Shown piece by piece: positions 18,319 through 28,334 of a DNA stretch of 64,000 bases. The notes beneath the pieces are model-generated. The model worked only from the letters and a program-made list of their open reading frames with translations. It ran no database searches and was not told the origin of the DNA. The stretch is from positions 496,001 to 560,000 of the forward strand of contig CAVQMU010000010.1 in the NCBI GenBank assembly GCA_963713695.1, read 5' to 3'. Position 1 is the first letter of the stretch, and each line of letters starts with the position of its first letter. The translations under genes were made by a program, and so were the position numbers. Source of the stretch: Rhodoblastus sp963713695. GTDB lineage: Bacteria; Pseudomonadota; Alphaproteobacteria; Rhizobiales; Beijerinckiaceae.

Positions 18319-18636
18319 GGAATGCTCTCGATCCTCTGCCACTCTCCGGCGCCTTTCGCCGGCCGCCCGCCGCGTCTTCCTCAACGCGCAACTTTTCAAT
18401 ATGGAGCGGGCAGGCGGCCTTATCTACCGGCAGGTTGAGGGCCTGTCGAGTGCGGAGGTCGCATTATCTTGCGTGGCCGCAGCAGGGCTGCCGCCGGCAA
18501 GAGCTTGGCGGGGCGGGGATTTCGGCGGCGGAGGAGAGGCGAAATAGCGCCCGATGACGTCGCAGGCGAACGCGCCCGTCATCCGTCGCGCGCCATAGCC
18601 CGCGGCAAGGCGGGCCATGGGAGAAGGCGAAGCGTC
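18319..18636. other. recA-alaS spacer, no supported gene
   Basis: About 318 bp between the recA stop and alaS start, both on the minus strand. Open frames on either strand are short, Pro/Arg/Ala-rich and without recognisable motifs. No terminator hairpin with a T-run is visible after recA, so partial read-through into alaS is possible. Confidence 0.35.
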
Positions 18637-19707
18637 TCAATCTTCGGCGGCGCCGGGATCGATATTGTCGAGGATGCGCTCGGCGATCAGGCCGGCGTTT
18701 TCGCGAATCGTCTGCTCGATACGGGCCGCGGCGTCCGGATTTGCCTTCAGGAACGCCTTGGCGTTTTCACGCCCCTGGCCAAGGCGCTGGCTGTCGAAGG
18801 AGAACCAGGCGCCGGACTTCTCGACCACCCCCGCCTTGACGCCGAGATCGACCAATTCGCCGTATTTCGAGACGCCTTCGCCATACATGATGTCGAATTC
18901 GACCTGCTTGAACGGCGGCGCCACCTTGTTCTTGACCACTTTTACGCGGGTCTGGTTGCCAATGACCTCCTCGCGGTCCTTGATTGCGCCGACGCGGCGG
19001 ATGTCGAGACGCACGGAGGCGTAAAACTTGAGCGCGTTGCCGCCGGTGGTGGTTTCGGGCGAGCCGTACATCACGCCGATCTTCATGCGGATCTGGTTGA
19101 TGAAGATCACCATGGTCCGCGACTTGGAGATGGACGCCGTGAGCTTTCTCAGCGCCTGGCTCATCAGGCGGGCTTGCAGGCCCGGCTGGACATCGCCCAT
19201 TTCGCCGTCGATTTCGGCGCGGGGCACGAGGGCGGCGACCGAATCGATCACCAGCACGTCGACGGCGCCCGAGCGCACGAGCGTGTCGGTGATCTCCAGC
19301 GCCTGTTCGCCGGTGTCAGGCTGAGAAATCAGGAGATCGTCGAGCTGGACGCCGAGCTTTCTCGCGTAAACCGGGTCGAGCGCATGTTCGGCGTCGACGA
19401 AGGCGCAGACGCCGCCGCTTTTCTGGGCCTCGGCGATGGTGTGCAAGGCCAGCGTCGTCTTGCCCGAGGATTCCGGTCCATAGATCTCGATGACGCGGCC
19501 GCGCGGAAGGCCGCCGACGCCAAGCGCAATGTCGAGTCCGAGCGAGCCTGTCGAGATGGTCTCGATTTCCGCCACGGCCTGGTTTTTCCCGAGCCGCATG
19601 ATCGAACCTTTGCCAAAGGCGCGTTCGATCTGCGACAGGGCGGCGTCGAGAGCCTTGGTTTTGTCCACGGAGGTTCCTTCCACGAGGCGGAGATTCGCTT
19701 GCGACAT
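18637..19707 (-). CDS. recA: Recombinase A
   Basis: A 356-residue RecA with all family marks: Walker A GPESSGKTT near residue 65, the VIDSVAALVPRAEIDGEMGD segment (Walker B and L1), and the L2 loop ETTTGGNALKFYASVRLDI. It promotes strand exchange and LexA self-cleavage. The ATG at 19707 has an AGGACAG site about 10 bases upstream and gives the usual N-terminus; a GTG at 19728 would add seven residues. The C-terminus is acidic, as expected. An SOS box lies 87 bp upstream. Confidence 0.98.
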   Translation of the reverse strand: MSQANLRLVEGTSVDKTKALDAALSQIERAFGKGSIMRLGKNQAVAEIETISTGSLGLDIALGVGGLPRGRVIEIYGPESSGKTTLALHTIAEAQKSGGVCAFVDAEHALDPVYARKLGVQLDDLLISQPDTGEQALEITDTLVRSGAVDVLVIDSVAALVPRAEIDGEMGDVQPGLQARLMSQALRKLTASISKSRTMVIFINQIRMKIGVMYGSPETTTGGNALKFYASVRLDIRRVGAIKDREEVIGNQTRVKVVKNKVAPPFKQVEFDIMYGEGVSKYGELVDLGVKAGVVEKSGAWFSFDSQRLGQGRENAKAFLKANPDAAARIEQTIRENAGLIAERILDNIDPGAAED

Positions 19708-19793
19708 AGGGCTCTGTCCTTTTGGCACGGGTGGCGAGAGAGATGCAATCAGCTTCTGGGTTGTGAATGTACGTGTTTTGTTCCTTCGCGCAA

Positions 19794-19808
19794 GTTCTTT
19801 TTTTGTTC
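19794..19808. promoter_or_regulatory. LexA (SOS) box upstream of recA
   Basis: GTTC, seven T residues, GTTC: a perfect match to the direct-repeat GTTC-N7-GTTC operator used by alphaproteobacterial LexA. It lies 87 bp before the recA start. A further GTTC at 19780-19783 is spaced 10 bases away and would not itself make a box. Confidence 0.88.
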
Positions 19809-19986
19809 TTTTCGTTTTTCAGGCGGATTTTGCCAATTCATTCGCCCGGAAGCCAAAAACGCTGATTTTGGGTTGGGGTGCGGCAACGGCGACCGCAGGG
19901 TCATCGAATCTGTTAACCGTTTTTCGCATACGCCATCTTAAATTTTTGATGATTTTAATTCGGCCCGAAATCATTGCGAGAACCAA

Positions 19987-22594
19987 ATGACGATTACCGC
20001 CTGGTCGGCTCCTTTTCAGATATTCACCACCTCCAGCGGTCCGATTTCGGGCGTGGAATGGCAACGAAGCCGATTCTCGCAGACGACGTCCCCCGACGTG
20101 ATCGACGCAGAAACGTCTGCGGCGAGCTATAGCGCTTCGGGAACGAACGATTACACGATCGATCTGACGGCCCAGAACTGGGATGGCGACACGCAGGACC
20201 AGACGCTTGCGCTCGGGACGACGGGCAATATTTCGTTGCCATTTGTTTTCGCCGCGGCGACGATTTTTTCGGCCACGAACGGCGTCGGGAACGACGCGGC
20301 GATCTGGTGGGCGGCGTCGGCGACGGCGGGCGCCTATGACATCGAATTCGAGACCTTTACCACCAATCCCGATCTCGTGCCCACGACAGCCTCTGCGTTG
20401 ACGCCGTCGGGCACGGTCGTCACGCTGGCAAGTGGCATAGTCGACCCCGTTGGCTGGTCTTGGACCAGTGACGCCAGCGATCAGGTCCTGCTCTACGGAA
20501 CCTATGCATCGGCGACGACCAAGACCCTTCATCTTCAGGTTTTCGGTCCGACCGGCCAGGCCTTGACGTCGTCTGTCGTCGTCGAAACGGCAATTCCCAA
20601 CTCGACGGAAGACAGTATTTATTATTCTTCGTCTACAGGGGCCTTCAATCTCGTCCAGACCGCGACCGTCTCCGGCGCGCCAGGAATGGAGTTCTCGCCG
20701 ATCGATATTTCGACGGGAACATTGGGAACGCCGGTCTATCAGCCGTTTCCCGAGCCAGGGCCGGCGGGTTCGGATCCAATAACCATCGTCACTTATGCGC
20801 TTCGCACATTGACGAACGGCGATATTCTCGAATTCATCAATTGGCAGGACAAGACCGCTTTCGGGGGAACGGGATTAGAAGGCATCTCGACTCGCCTTCT
20901 CAATTCCAGTTTTGTCGACATCACCGCGGCGACGCCAACCTTTTCTGCCTCGCTGCTCGACGATATTGACCCGTCATCGGTCACCCACTTTGCGACCGCC
21001 AATCTCAGCACCGGCGCAACGGTGCTGGTTTATGTGAGCTATGGCCAGGTCGAGATGACCGAATTTGACGCCAACGGAAATCAGTCCGGGGGAATTTATC
21101 TGCTCGCGCCGAATGGCGCTTCACTCGCTAATTTCGACGGCGTCATCGCCATGGGCAGCCGCTTCGAAGTCACCTACAAGGTCGTGGATTCCGTCACCGG
21201 CCTCAATGATGAATACGCCGTCATCTACGACACCGCGACCGGCGGTGACTCCTTCACCCTCAACGACGCGACCGATCCGACCGGCGAATGGGTCGGGACG
21301 CCCTTCGACGACACGGTCACCTATGGCGCCGGCGTCAACGAGATCAATGGCGGCGGCGGAACGGATACGTTCGTCGCGACCAATTTTTCGTCCGCGCAGG
21401 TCAGCGTCATCGTCAACGCGCAGGGCAACGTCGTTCTCTCCGACGGCCAGGGCGACGTCGACACGCTCGAGCGATTCTCGACCATCACCCTCTCCGATGC
21501 GACCATCAGCATCAGCGTTGACGGCAATGTGCTGACGCAGGCGAACGCCGACGGTTCCGGCTTCGATCGCGACCTTCAGCGCAGGCCAGCTTCAGTCCGA
21601 ATCCTTCTCCGATACCAATGGCGTCACCTTTTTTACGTATACGTCCGCCGGCGTGTCGGTCGCGACCTACCTGCTCGAAAAGTCCGTGCTGGACACGGTG
21701 TCTGCCGGGATCACCATCAACGTGGGCGACAGCGCCGATTTCACAGTCGGCGGCGCCAACGATTTCCTGAATGTGCAGGGCACAGGCGCCGTCACGACGG
21801 CGACAGGCGCCAAGGACGACATTGCGCTCGCGGGCCTCAACGACTGGGCGGCGCTGAACGGAACCGGCGAAGCCGAGACGGCGACGGGCAGCGGCGGCTA
21901 TGTCCTGATGAACGGCGCCAGCGACAATTCGGCGATGAACGGGCCGAGCGAGGCGGCTTCGGCCTCCTCGACCGGCGCCGACGATTATTTTTCGCTTGGC
22001 GGCTCCAATGACTGGGTGACCATGTATGGCGCGAGCGACGGCGCCACGGCGACCGGAGCCGACGTTTCCGTCACGCAGGGCGGCTCCGGCGACTGGGCGA
22101 GCCTGACGGGGCAGGGCGACGCGATGACGGCGACGGGCTCCAAGGCCTCGGCCACGCTCGGCGGCTCCAGCGAATGGGCGACGCTGAACGGGTCCGGCGA
22201 CGCCGGCACGGCGACGGGCGCGACGGATTACGTCGTGCTCGGGTCGAGCAATGAATGGGTGGCTTTGAAAGGCGCGGGCGACTCGGTCACGGGCTCCGGC
22301 AATGGCGATTACGTCGAATTCGGCGGCTCAAGCGCTGCTGCGAACCTGACCGGCAACACAGAATCCTATGTTTTCGACGCAAGCTTCGGCAACGTCGTGA
22401 TTTCCGGCTTCAACGCCACGGATACGATGCAGTTCAGCAAGAGCGACTTCGCCAGCTGGGCGGCGCTTTCGAGCGCGGCCCACCTGAGCCAGGGCGCCAC
22501 GGGCGCGGTCATCGCGCTCAACGCCGCGGATGCCGTGACATTGACTGGCGTGTCGGTAAACAGCCTGGTTGCTGGGCATTTCCAGTTTGTGTGA
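19987..22594 (+). CDS. Large RTX-like exported repeat protein, frameshifted
   Basis: The first frame runs from an ATG at 19987. It lacks a signal peptide and contains beta-rich sequence followed near window position 21290-21370 by an RTX-like turn (GTPFDDTVTYG, then INGGGGTDTF). Around 21545-21580 the coding signal moves one frame; the full span is one base too long, so one inserted base explains it, giving about 868 residues. The second part has seven imperfect repeats of about 26 residues with a W-A-x-L-N-G core and a T-A-T end. It finishes with a FNATDTMQFSKSDF... LTGVSVNSLVAGHFQF tail, the kind of uncleaved C-terminal end common in type I secretion substrates. No transporter is encoded nearby. 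Confidence 0.7.
21881..22594 (+). repeat. Copy 1 of 714-bp near-identical cassette
   Basis: This stretch aligns without gaps to 25801-26514 at a constant offset of 3920 bp. I count only about 30 scattered substitutions, concentrated in the last 150 bp. It encodes the C-terminal repeat domain and the putative secretion tail of the first exported protein. Confidence 0.95.
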
Positions 22595-22612
22595 GGGAAA
22601 TCGTCGCCCTGC

Positions 22613-22762
22613 CTAGATTTCGCCGCTGTCCGCGACAGACGCTCCCGCCGCCGCGCTAGCCAGCTTGACGAACAGAAAGCCCGTCGCGCCGATCACAATG
22701 GCGTAGTCGACTTTTACCGCGCCCGCCTCGTTGCCAAGAAACCGCAAGATCAGATTCGTCAT
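22613..22762 (-). CDS. Flp-like small pilin
   Basis: A 49-residue protein: MTNLILRFLGNEAGAVKVDY, then a hydrophobic stretch AIVIGATGFLFVKLASAAAG and a short polar end. The E-x-G-A-V-x-V-D-Y-A pattern followed by a single hydrophobic helix is characteristic of Flp/Fap-type type IVb pilins, although the usual I-E-Y-G-L is V-D-Y-A-I here. The start at 22762 has an excellent GGGAGGAAG site. It is a lone gene without tad/cpa assembly genes, on the opposite strand between the two exported repeat proteins. It could be an orphan pilin served by a tad locus elsewhere. Confidence 0.7.
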   Translation of the reverse strand: MTNLILRFLGNEAGAVKVDYAIVIGATGFLFVKLASAAAGASVADSGEI

Positions 22763-23034
22763 CTCTTCCTCCCGATGCGCCGCCCATCGGGCGCCGAGGG
22801 CAAGGTATCGCACAACCTATGAGTGTGGCGTTAAGGCGCCGTTTCGCCCCGGCTTTCGAGACAGGCCAGCATGTCTCGGCATCCGAGACTGCGCCGCCGG
22901 CGCCCTCCACTGCGCCGAAATGCTAGGGGATCCCTAGGTTGGGCCCTTGCATCGAGGTTGCCTTAGCGTTTCGCTTGGCATACGAGTTTGCCCACAAATA
23001 TTTTGGTAGTTGTTCGTCATTAAGGACAAGCAAT

Positions 23035-26000
23035 ATGGGTGACCAATTCGAATGGGGCGAAAACCTAACGGGGTCTTGGAACACGCCGTCCAACTGGATT
23101 GACGAGACAACGGGCGCCGATCCCGCGACGGTTGCGCCGGGTGCGAACGACGATGTATCGATCGGCGGATGGTCCGACGGCATGCCAATTTCCCTCGGAA
23201 ACGGAGCGCTCGTCACGGGAACTGGAGCGTCAAACATACTGACGCTTGCCGGGGTGGAACTGGCCGGCGACTTTTCGACTGGCGCCTTGACGGATGCGGG
23301 CAGTCTCGTCATCGAGTCCGGGGCCGATTTGATCGTTAGCGGAGGGCTGATCAATGCCGGCCCCGGCCTCAGCGGCGATAGCTATACCGTCGATTCCGGA
23401 GCGATGTTCGTCATCGGTGGCGGCGTCAGTGTAGCTACTGACTCAGAAATCGCGGCGACATACACAGTCTCGGGCGGCTCACTTTTTGTGGCGGGAACGC
23501 TGACGGCTTCGTCATACTTTGAAAATGATGTTTATGCGACCAGCGGCGGCGTGGTCCAACTTGGCGGAGTTTCAGCCACCGAGGGCGGGGTCGAGCTCAG
23601 CGCGGACGCAACCAGCAGCATTGAAATTGGAGCGGCGGGCGGCGCCTTGGCTGGAAGCGTAACGCTCGACGCTGGCGTGACTACGAACATTTCTGGAAAA
23701 CTCTTCGCTCCCTCGCTGATCATCAACGGAACCTTGATCGACAATGCCGCTCTCGGCCTCTGGGCCACAAGCCAGGGAAACGGTCTGAGCGGTAGCGGCC
23801 AAATCCAGATTGATGCCGGAGCGGAGCTCAATGTTTCCACCACTGTCAGCTCCACTTCCGTCCCCACGATCGATTTCGCGGGCGCAGGCGGGTCGTTGTC
23901 TCTCTCGACCACCTCGCTGAGCACATCCGGCGAATTTTTGCCGACCATCATCGGGTTCAATTCGACGGACACCATCAATTGGGGGGGCTCGACCCTCATC
24001 ACCAATGCAAACTACGCAAATGGGGTTCTGAGCCTTCTCGATGGTTTAACGGTCGTCGCGGAACTCAAGCTGTCGGGCAATTACGTGGGGAAGACGTTTT
24101 CCGTACTCAACTCATTGCAAATCAACATCCTCGAACAAGGAGACACAAGCACGGCGCCTGCCGGAACGGCCAGCGAAGATCAGTTTGATTGGGGCGAAAA
24201 CGTCGCGGGAAGCTGGGATGCCGCCGCGAATTGGGTTGATACGACCGCGGACTCCAATCCCGCGTCACTCGCCCCGGGGGCGAACGACGACGTAACGATC
24301 GCCGGTTCGCTGATTGGCGAGGCGCTCGTCACGGGAACGGGAGCATCAAAATCCCTGACTCTTGGCGGCAGTGAGGAACTGGCCGGCCACTTTTCGACCG
24401 GCGATGTAACGGGCGAAGGCTTCATCACTGTTGGGGCCGGCGACGATTTGCTCGTCAGCGGCGGACTGGTCAATACCGGACTCGATGAATGCACCTATAC
24501 CGTCGATGCCGGAGCGGTTCTTTCCATTGGCGGCGGCGTCAGTTCAAATACAAATGTGGGGGCTACATTCACCGTCTCGGGCGGCTCGCTCTTGGTGGCG
24601 GGAACGCTCACGGATTTGGACCCTTACGAGAATGATGATTATGCAGTCTATGCGATCAACGGCGGCGCGGTCCAACTCGGCGGACTCTATGCTACCGCCG
24701 CCGGGCTTGGCGTCAAGCTCGGCGCGGACGCGACCAGCAGTATTGAAATTGGAGCGGCGGGCGGCGCCTTGGCGGGAAGCATCACGCTCGACGCAGGCGT
24801 GACAACGAGCATTTCGGGAACGCTCCTTGCCCCGTCGCTGATCATCAATGGCGCTCTGATCGACAACGGCGGCGTTAATCTCAGACAAGGCGTGCAGCTT
24901 GCCAATGGAAACGGCCAATCCACAAGTCTCGGCGGCGGTCTGAGCGGCAGTGGCCAAATCGAGATTGACGCGGACGCGGAACTCGGTTTGGCTTCGACCG
25001 CCATCAGCTCCACTTCCGCCCCCACGATCGATTTCGCGGGCGCTAGCGGCATGTTGTCTCTCTCGACCACCTCGCTGGATGCTTCCGGCGGGTTCCTGCC
25101 AACCATCATCGGATTCAACTCGACAGACACAATTGAGTGGTCTGACCCGACCGTCAACATTACGAGCGCCGGCTATGGCAATGGCGTCCTTACGCTGCTC
25201 AACGGAACGACCGCCGTCGCTGAACTCAACCTGAGCGGAAATTATTCAGCGGATACATTCAACGTCACCAACGACAACGTTTCGGTTTCCGGCGCCACGG
25301 TCAGCGTCTCGGTCCCGACGGTGACGCTGAGCGCGGGAGAGGCGAGCGGACAAGCCAGCCAGACGATAACCGGCGCCGTGACCAGCAGCACGGCGAACGT
25401 CGCCGGGCAGATGGTGACCTTGTTCGACAATGGCGTCGCGCTGACCACGAGCGCGCCGATCCTCGTGCAGAGCAATGGTTCGTTCAGCGGCAGCATCGTG
25501 CTGCCAAGTGCGGGCGTCAACGCCATCGTCGCCACGGTCGTCGATTCCATGGGCGTTTTGGGAACCAGCGCGACGCTTGATGACTGGCTGACGGCGACGG
25601 GATCGACGAACAGCTCGAATGCCGACCAGCTTTCGGTCAACGTCGGCGACGGCGTCAATTTCACGATCGGCGGCGCCGGCGATTATCTTGATGTCACCGG
25701 CACCGGTGCGGTTGCGACGGCGACAGGGTCCAAGGACGATATCGCGCTGGCGGGCCTCAACGACTGGGCGGCGCTGAACGGCGCCGGCGAAGCCGAGACG
25801 GCGACGGGCAGCGGCGGCTATGTCCTGATGAACGGGGCCAGCGACAATTCGGCGATGAACGGGCCGAGCGAGGCGGCTTCGGCCTCCTCGACCGGCGCCG
25901 ACGATTATTTCTCGCTCGGCGGCTCCAATGACTGGGTGACCATGTATGGCGCGAGCGACGGCGCTACGGCGACCGGAGCCGACGTTTCCGTCACGCAGGG

Positions 26001-26514
26001 CGGCTCCGGCGACTGGGCGAGCCTGACGGGGCAGGGCGACGCGATGACGGCGACGGGCTCCAAGGCCTCGGCCACGCTCGGCGGCTCCAGCGAATGGGCG
26101 ACGCTGAACGGGTCCGGCGACGCCGGCACGGCGACGGGCGCGACGGATTATGTCGTGCTCGGGTCCAGCGACGAATGGGTGGCTTTGAAAGGCGCGGGCG
26201 ACTCGGTCACGGGCTCCGGCAATGGCGATTACGTCGAATTCGGCGGCTCAAGCGCTGCTGCGAACCTGACCGGCAACACAGAATCCTATGTTTTCGACGC
26301 AAGCTTCGGCAACGTCGTGATTTCCGGCTTCAACGCCACGGATACGGTGCAGTTCAGCAAGAGCGACTTCGCCAGTTGGGCGGCGCTTTCGAGCGCGGCC
26401 CACCTAAGCCAGGGCGCCACGGGCGCGGTCATCACCTTCAACGCCGCGGATGCCGTGATATTGACGGGCGTGTCCGTAAACAGCCTGGTCGCCGCTAATT
26501 TCCACTTCGCGTGA
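23035..26514 (+). CDS. Large exported beta-repeat protein with Ig-like domain
   Basis: A 1159-residue protein. The ATG at 23035 has an AAGGACAAG site; a start at 22939 would add a non-conserved leader. Two tandem copies of a roughly 390-residue beta-rich module come first, each beginning with QF-E/D-WGEN and an S-W-x3-x-N-W motif and ending with LPTIIGFNSTDTI. A bacterial Ig-like segment follows (about residues 750-845, ASQTITGAVTSS to AIVATVVDSMG). The C-terminus has the seven 26-residue repeats and the secretion-like tail shared with the protein at 19987-22594. No signal peptide or barrel is visible. It is probably a surface-layer or adhesin-like protein using type I secretion. Confidence 0.75.
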   Translation: MGDQFEWGENLTGSWNTPSNWIDETTGADPATVAPGANDDVSIGGWSDGMPISLGNGALVTGTGASNILTLAGVELAGDFSTGALTDAGSLVIESGADLIVSGGLINAGPGLSGDSYTVDSGAMFVIGGGVSVATDSEIAATYTVSGGSLFVAGTLTASSYFENDVYATSGGVVQLGGVSATEGGVELSADATSSIEIGAAGGALAGSVTLDAGVTTNISGKLFAPSLIINGTLIDNAALGLWATSQGNGLSGSGQIQIDAGAELNVSTTVSSTSVPTIDFAGAGGSLSLSTTSLSTSGEFLPTIIGFNSTDTINWGGSTLITNANYANGVLSLLDGLTVVAELKLSGNYVGKTFSVLNSLQINILEQGDTSTAPAGTASEDQFDWGENVAGSWDAAANWVDTTADSNPASLAPGANDDVTIAGSLIGEALVTGTGASKSLTLGGSEELAGHFSTGDVTGEGFITVGAGDDLLVSGGLVNTGLDECTYTVDAGAVLSIGGGVSSNTNVGATFTVSGGSLLVAGTLTDLDPYENDDYAVYAINGGAVQLGGLYATAAGLGVKLGADATSSIEIGAAGGALAGSITLDAGVTTSISGTLLAPSLIINGALIDNGGVNLRQGVQLANGNGQSTSLGGGLSGSGQIEIDADAELGLASTAISSTSAPTIDFAGASGMLSLSTTSLDASGGFLPTIIGFNSTDTIEWSDPTVNITSAGYGNGVLTLLNGTTAVAELNLSGNYSADTFNVTNDNVSVSGATVSVSVPTVTLSAGEASGQASQTITGAVTSSTANVAGQMVTLFDNGVALTTSAPILVQSNGSFSGSIVLPSAGVNAIVATVVDSMGVLGTSATLDDWLTATGSTNSSNADQLSVNVGDGVNFTIGGAGDYLDVTGTGAVATATGSKDDIALAGLNDWAALNGAGEAETATGSGGYVLMNGASDNSAMNGPSEAASASSTGADDYFSLGGSNDWVTMYGASDGATATGADVSVTQGGSGDWASLTGQGDAMTATGSKASATLGGSSEWATLNGSGDAGTATGATDYVVLGSSDEWVALKGAGDSVTGSGNGDYVEFGGSSAAANLTGNTESYVFDASFGNVVISGFNATDTVQFSKSDFASWAALSSAAHLSQGATGAVITFNAADAVILTGVSVNSLVAANFHFA
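25801..26514 (+). repeat. Copy 2 of 714-bp near-identical cassette
   Basis: Gap-free counterpart of 21881-22594. It encodes the 26-residue repeat region and the C-terminal tail of the second exported protein. Upstream of 25801 the similarity falls off over about 110 bp and then disappears. Confidence 0.95.
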
Positions 26515-26524
26515 CAGAATTCGG

Positions 26525-27343
26525 CTAGAGGTTAAGCGTCAGGCATTTTGCGGCGCCGCCGGCTTTCAGGAATTCCCCCAGCGGCGTCAGGACCGGGATC
26601 AGTCCGGCCGCGCGCAGGCGGGACTGCAGGGCGTCTGAGGCGTCGTTCATGATGACGTGGTCGTTCAGCGCGACCGCGTTGCAGCAGAATCTCAGCGCGT
26701 CATCCTGCGAGACGACGACGCGCCGATCCTCGGGAACCAGGGTCTCGATCAGGTTTTGCGAGGGCGCGTCGAAGGCGTCGGGGAAATACATCAAATAGCC
26801 TCGCGGCAGCGGGCTCAGGCAGGTGTCGAGGTGATAAAAGCGCGGGTCGACCAGGGTCAGGCCGATCGCGCGGGTGATGAGCAGCGCCTGCAACAGCGGC
26901 GCAACCTCGGCGCCCGAACGGAAGCCGGCGCCGACCCAGAACAGGTCGCGCGCCTCGTCGTAAAGCGCGTCGCCGGCGCCTTCGAAAAAGGTTCCCGGCG
27001 GCGGATCGAGGATCGAAAAGCCGTTCTGCTCGAACCAGAGGCGGTCGAAGATCTCCTCGCCGCGCCGCTCGGCGCAGCGGAAGCGGCTGACAATCACTTT
27101 CTTGCCCCTCACCAGCCCGGCGTTGGCGGTAAAGACGAGATCGGGCAGGCTTTTACGCGGAGAGAGCAGGCTTACCAGGGCGTGGCGCTCGATCTCCCGC
27201 TTGAGCTGCGTCCATTGGTCGAGGGCCGCGTCGGCGCGGGTGCGGGCGAATTGTCCTTCCATCCAGGGATTGATGACATAGGCCACCTCGAAATGATCGG
27301 GCGCGCACATCAATACGTGTTTTTGACGCGGGTTCTGGAGCAT
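26525..27343 (-). CDS. Amidinotransferase/DDAH-family guanidino enzyme
   Basis: A 272-residue pentein-fold enzyme. Substrate and catalytic motifs are in place: DLVFTANAG near residue 75, FFEGAGDALYD near residue 123, the catalytic histidine in FYHLDTCLSPL near residue 172, and the nucleophilic cysteine in GGAAKCLTLNL at the very C-terminus. Members hydrolyse or transfer the amidino group of arginine, methylarginine or similar compounds. Dimethylargininase or an arginine hydrolase is most likely by length. The start at 27343 is chosen because homology begins with the MCAPDHFEVAYVINPWM region. There is no strong ribosome binding site. Confidence 0.88.
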   Translation of the reverse strand: MLQNPRQKHVLMCAPDHFEVAYVINPWMEGQFARTRADAALDQWTQLKREIERHALVSLLSPRKSLPDLVFTANAGLVRGKKVIVSRFRCAERRGEEIFDRLWFEQNGFSILDPPPGTFFEGAGDALYDEARDLFWVGAGFRSGAEVAPLLQALLITRAIGLTLVDPRFYHLDTCLSPLPRGYLMYFPDAFDAPSQNLIETLVPEDRRVVVSQDDALRFCCNAVALNDHVIMNDASDALQSRLRAAGLIPVLTPLGEFLKAGGAAKCLTLNL

Positions 27344-27419
27344 CTGGGTCTCGGCCGCAACCAATGGCGTAACTCTAACTCTGCCGGTCAAGCTTGGTTC
27401 CTGCTTGCGGAATAATGCG

Positions 27420-28181
27420 CTAGCGCCGGTCGGCCCGGCAGCTGTGGTCGAGCAGTTCCTCGGCATGGCCGCCGTCGCTGGAATTGAGCAGGACAAAGCC
27501 GTGCTCGCCCGATTCTGCGCCATAGCCGACGACGGCGAGGCTGTGCTCGCCCATGCTTTGCCTGGCGCCGGGCAATTCGTCCGCGACCATCCGGAAAAGG
27601 TTGCGGTCGAGATCGCGGGCGTCGATGCGCCTGGCTCGATACGTGTCGGCCCAGGGGCCGAGGTCGAGGTTGAACCAGCCGCTTCGCCGCGGCGGGTGCA
27701 TTTTGAGGGCGCGCCTGAGCCGCGGATCGACGCAGGAGACATGGATATGGAGCTGGTCCTGCGTGCGGCGGGCCTGTGAATTGACGGCCATGCCAATGTC
27801 GCTCCAGCCTAGCGGACGGCTCGCCGCGGCGATCACCGTCCCGCGCTGGCGCCAGGCCTCGGCCCAGAGGTTTTTGCCGTCCTCGCCCAGCAGGAGGGGG
27901 CTTTCGACGCCGGGAATTTGCCGGATGGGCACGACGATGATGCGATTGACGTCGGTCGGCGCGCGGACGACTGCGACGCCGCCGGCGCGATCGACCTTCA
28001 GGCAGGGCAGGGGCAAGCCGGTGACGCGGTCCATCGGCGCGCAAAGACCATGCACGACCCGCCAGAGGTCGCCGCGATCGGAGGCCGAGGCGTCCTCGGC
28101 CGCGAGCAGGCGCAGGGCCGCCGCCGCGGCCAGCAGGCAGCACAGGGCGAGGAAGGCGCGAAGAAGCAGGCGAAGGGTCAT
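27420..28181 (-). CDS. cdh: CDP-diacylglycerol diphosphatase
   Basis: A 253-residue protein of the Cdh family (HIT superfamily). An N-terminal hydrophobic anchor, LLLRAFLALCCLLAAAAALR, is followed by LWRVVHGLCAPM, the active-site region TQDQLHIHVSCVDP and the WSDIGMAVNSQ segment, all typical of CDP-diacylglycerol pyrophosphatase, which converts CDP-diacylglycerol to phosphatidate and CMP at the membrane. The ATG at 28181 is used; a GTG directly before it is an alternative. The gene ends 76 bp before the amidinotransferase on the same strand. Confidence 0.88.
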   Translation of the reverse strand: MTLRLLLRAFLALCCLLAAAAALRLLAAEDASASDRGDLWRVVHGLCAPMDRVTGLPLPCLKVDRAGGVAVVRAPTDVNRIIVVPIRQIPGVESPLLLGEDGKNLWAEAWRQRGTVIAAASRPLGWSDIGMAVNSQARRTQDQLHIHVSCVDPRLRRALKMHPPRRSGWFNLDLGPWADTYRARRIDARDLDRNLFRMVADELPGARQSMGEHSLAVVGYGAESGEHGFVLLNSSDGGHAEELLDHSCRADRR

Positions 28182-28334
28182 CACTGGCGATAAGTTGGAG
28201 GCCCATTAAAAAATTGCAACAGCTTGACCACTCGACGGCCAGCAAACGAAATGACAAAGTTGCGGCTTCACGCGACGCGCAGAAGTTCAGCCGACTTTTT
28301 GTCCCGGCCTTATACATGCAATAAATTGGCTTTT

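Noticed and set aside
16720..18438. Plus-strand open frame of 572 codons opposite alaS
   Set aside because: Antisense to alaS throughout and without any recognisable domain.
18469..19941. Plus-strand open frame of 490 codons opposite recA
   Set aside because: Antisense to recA; no family features and no ribosome binding site.
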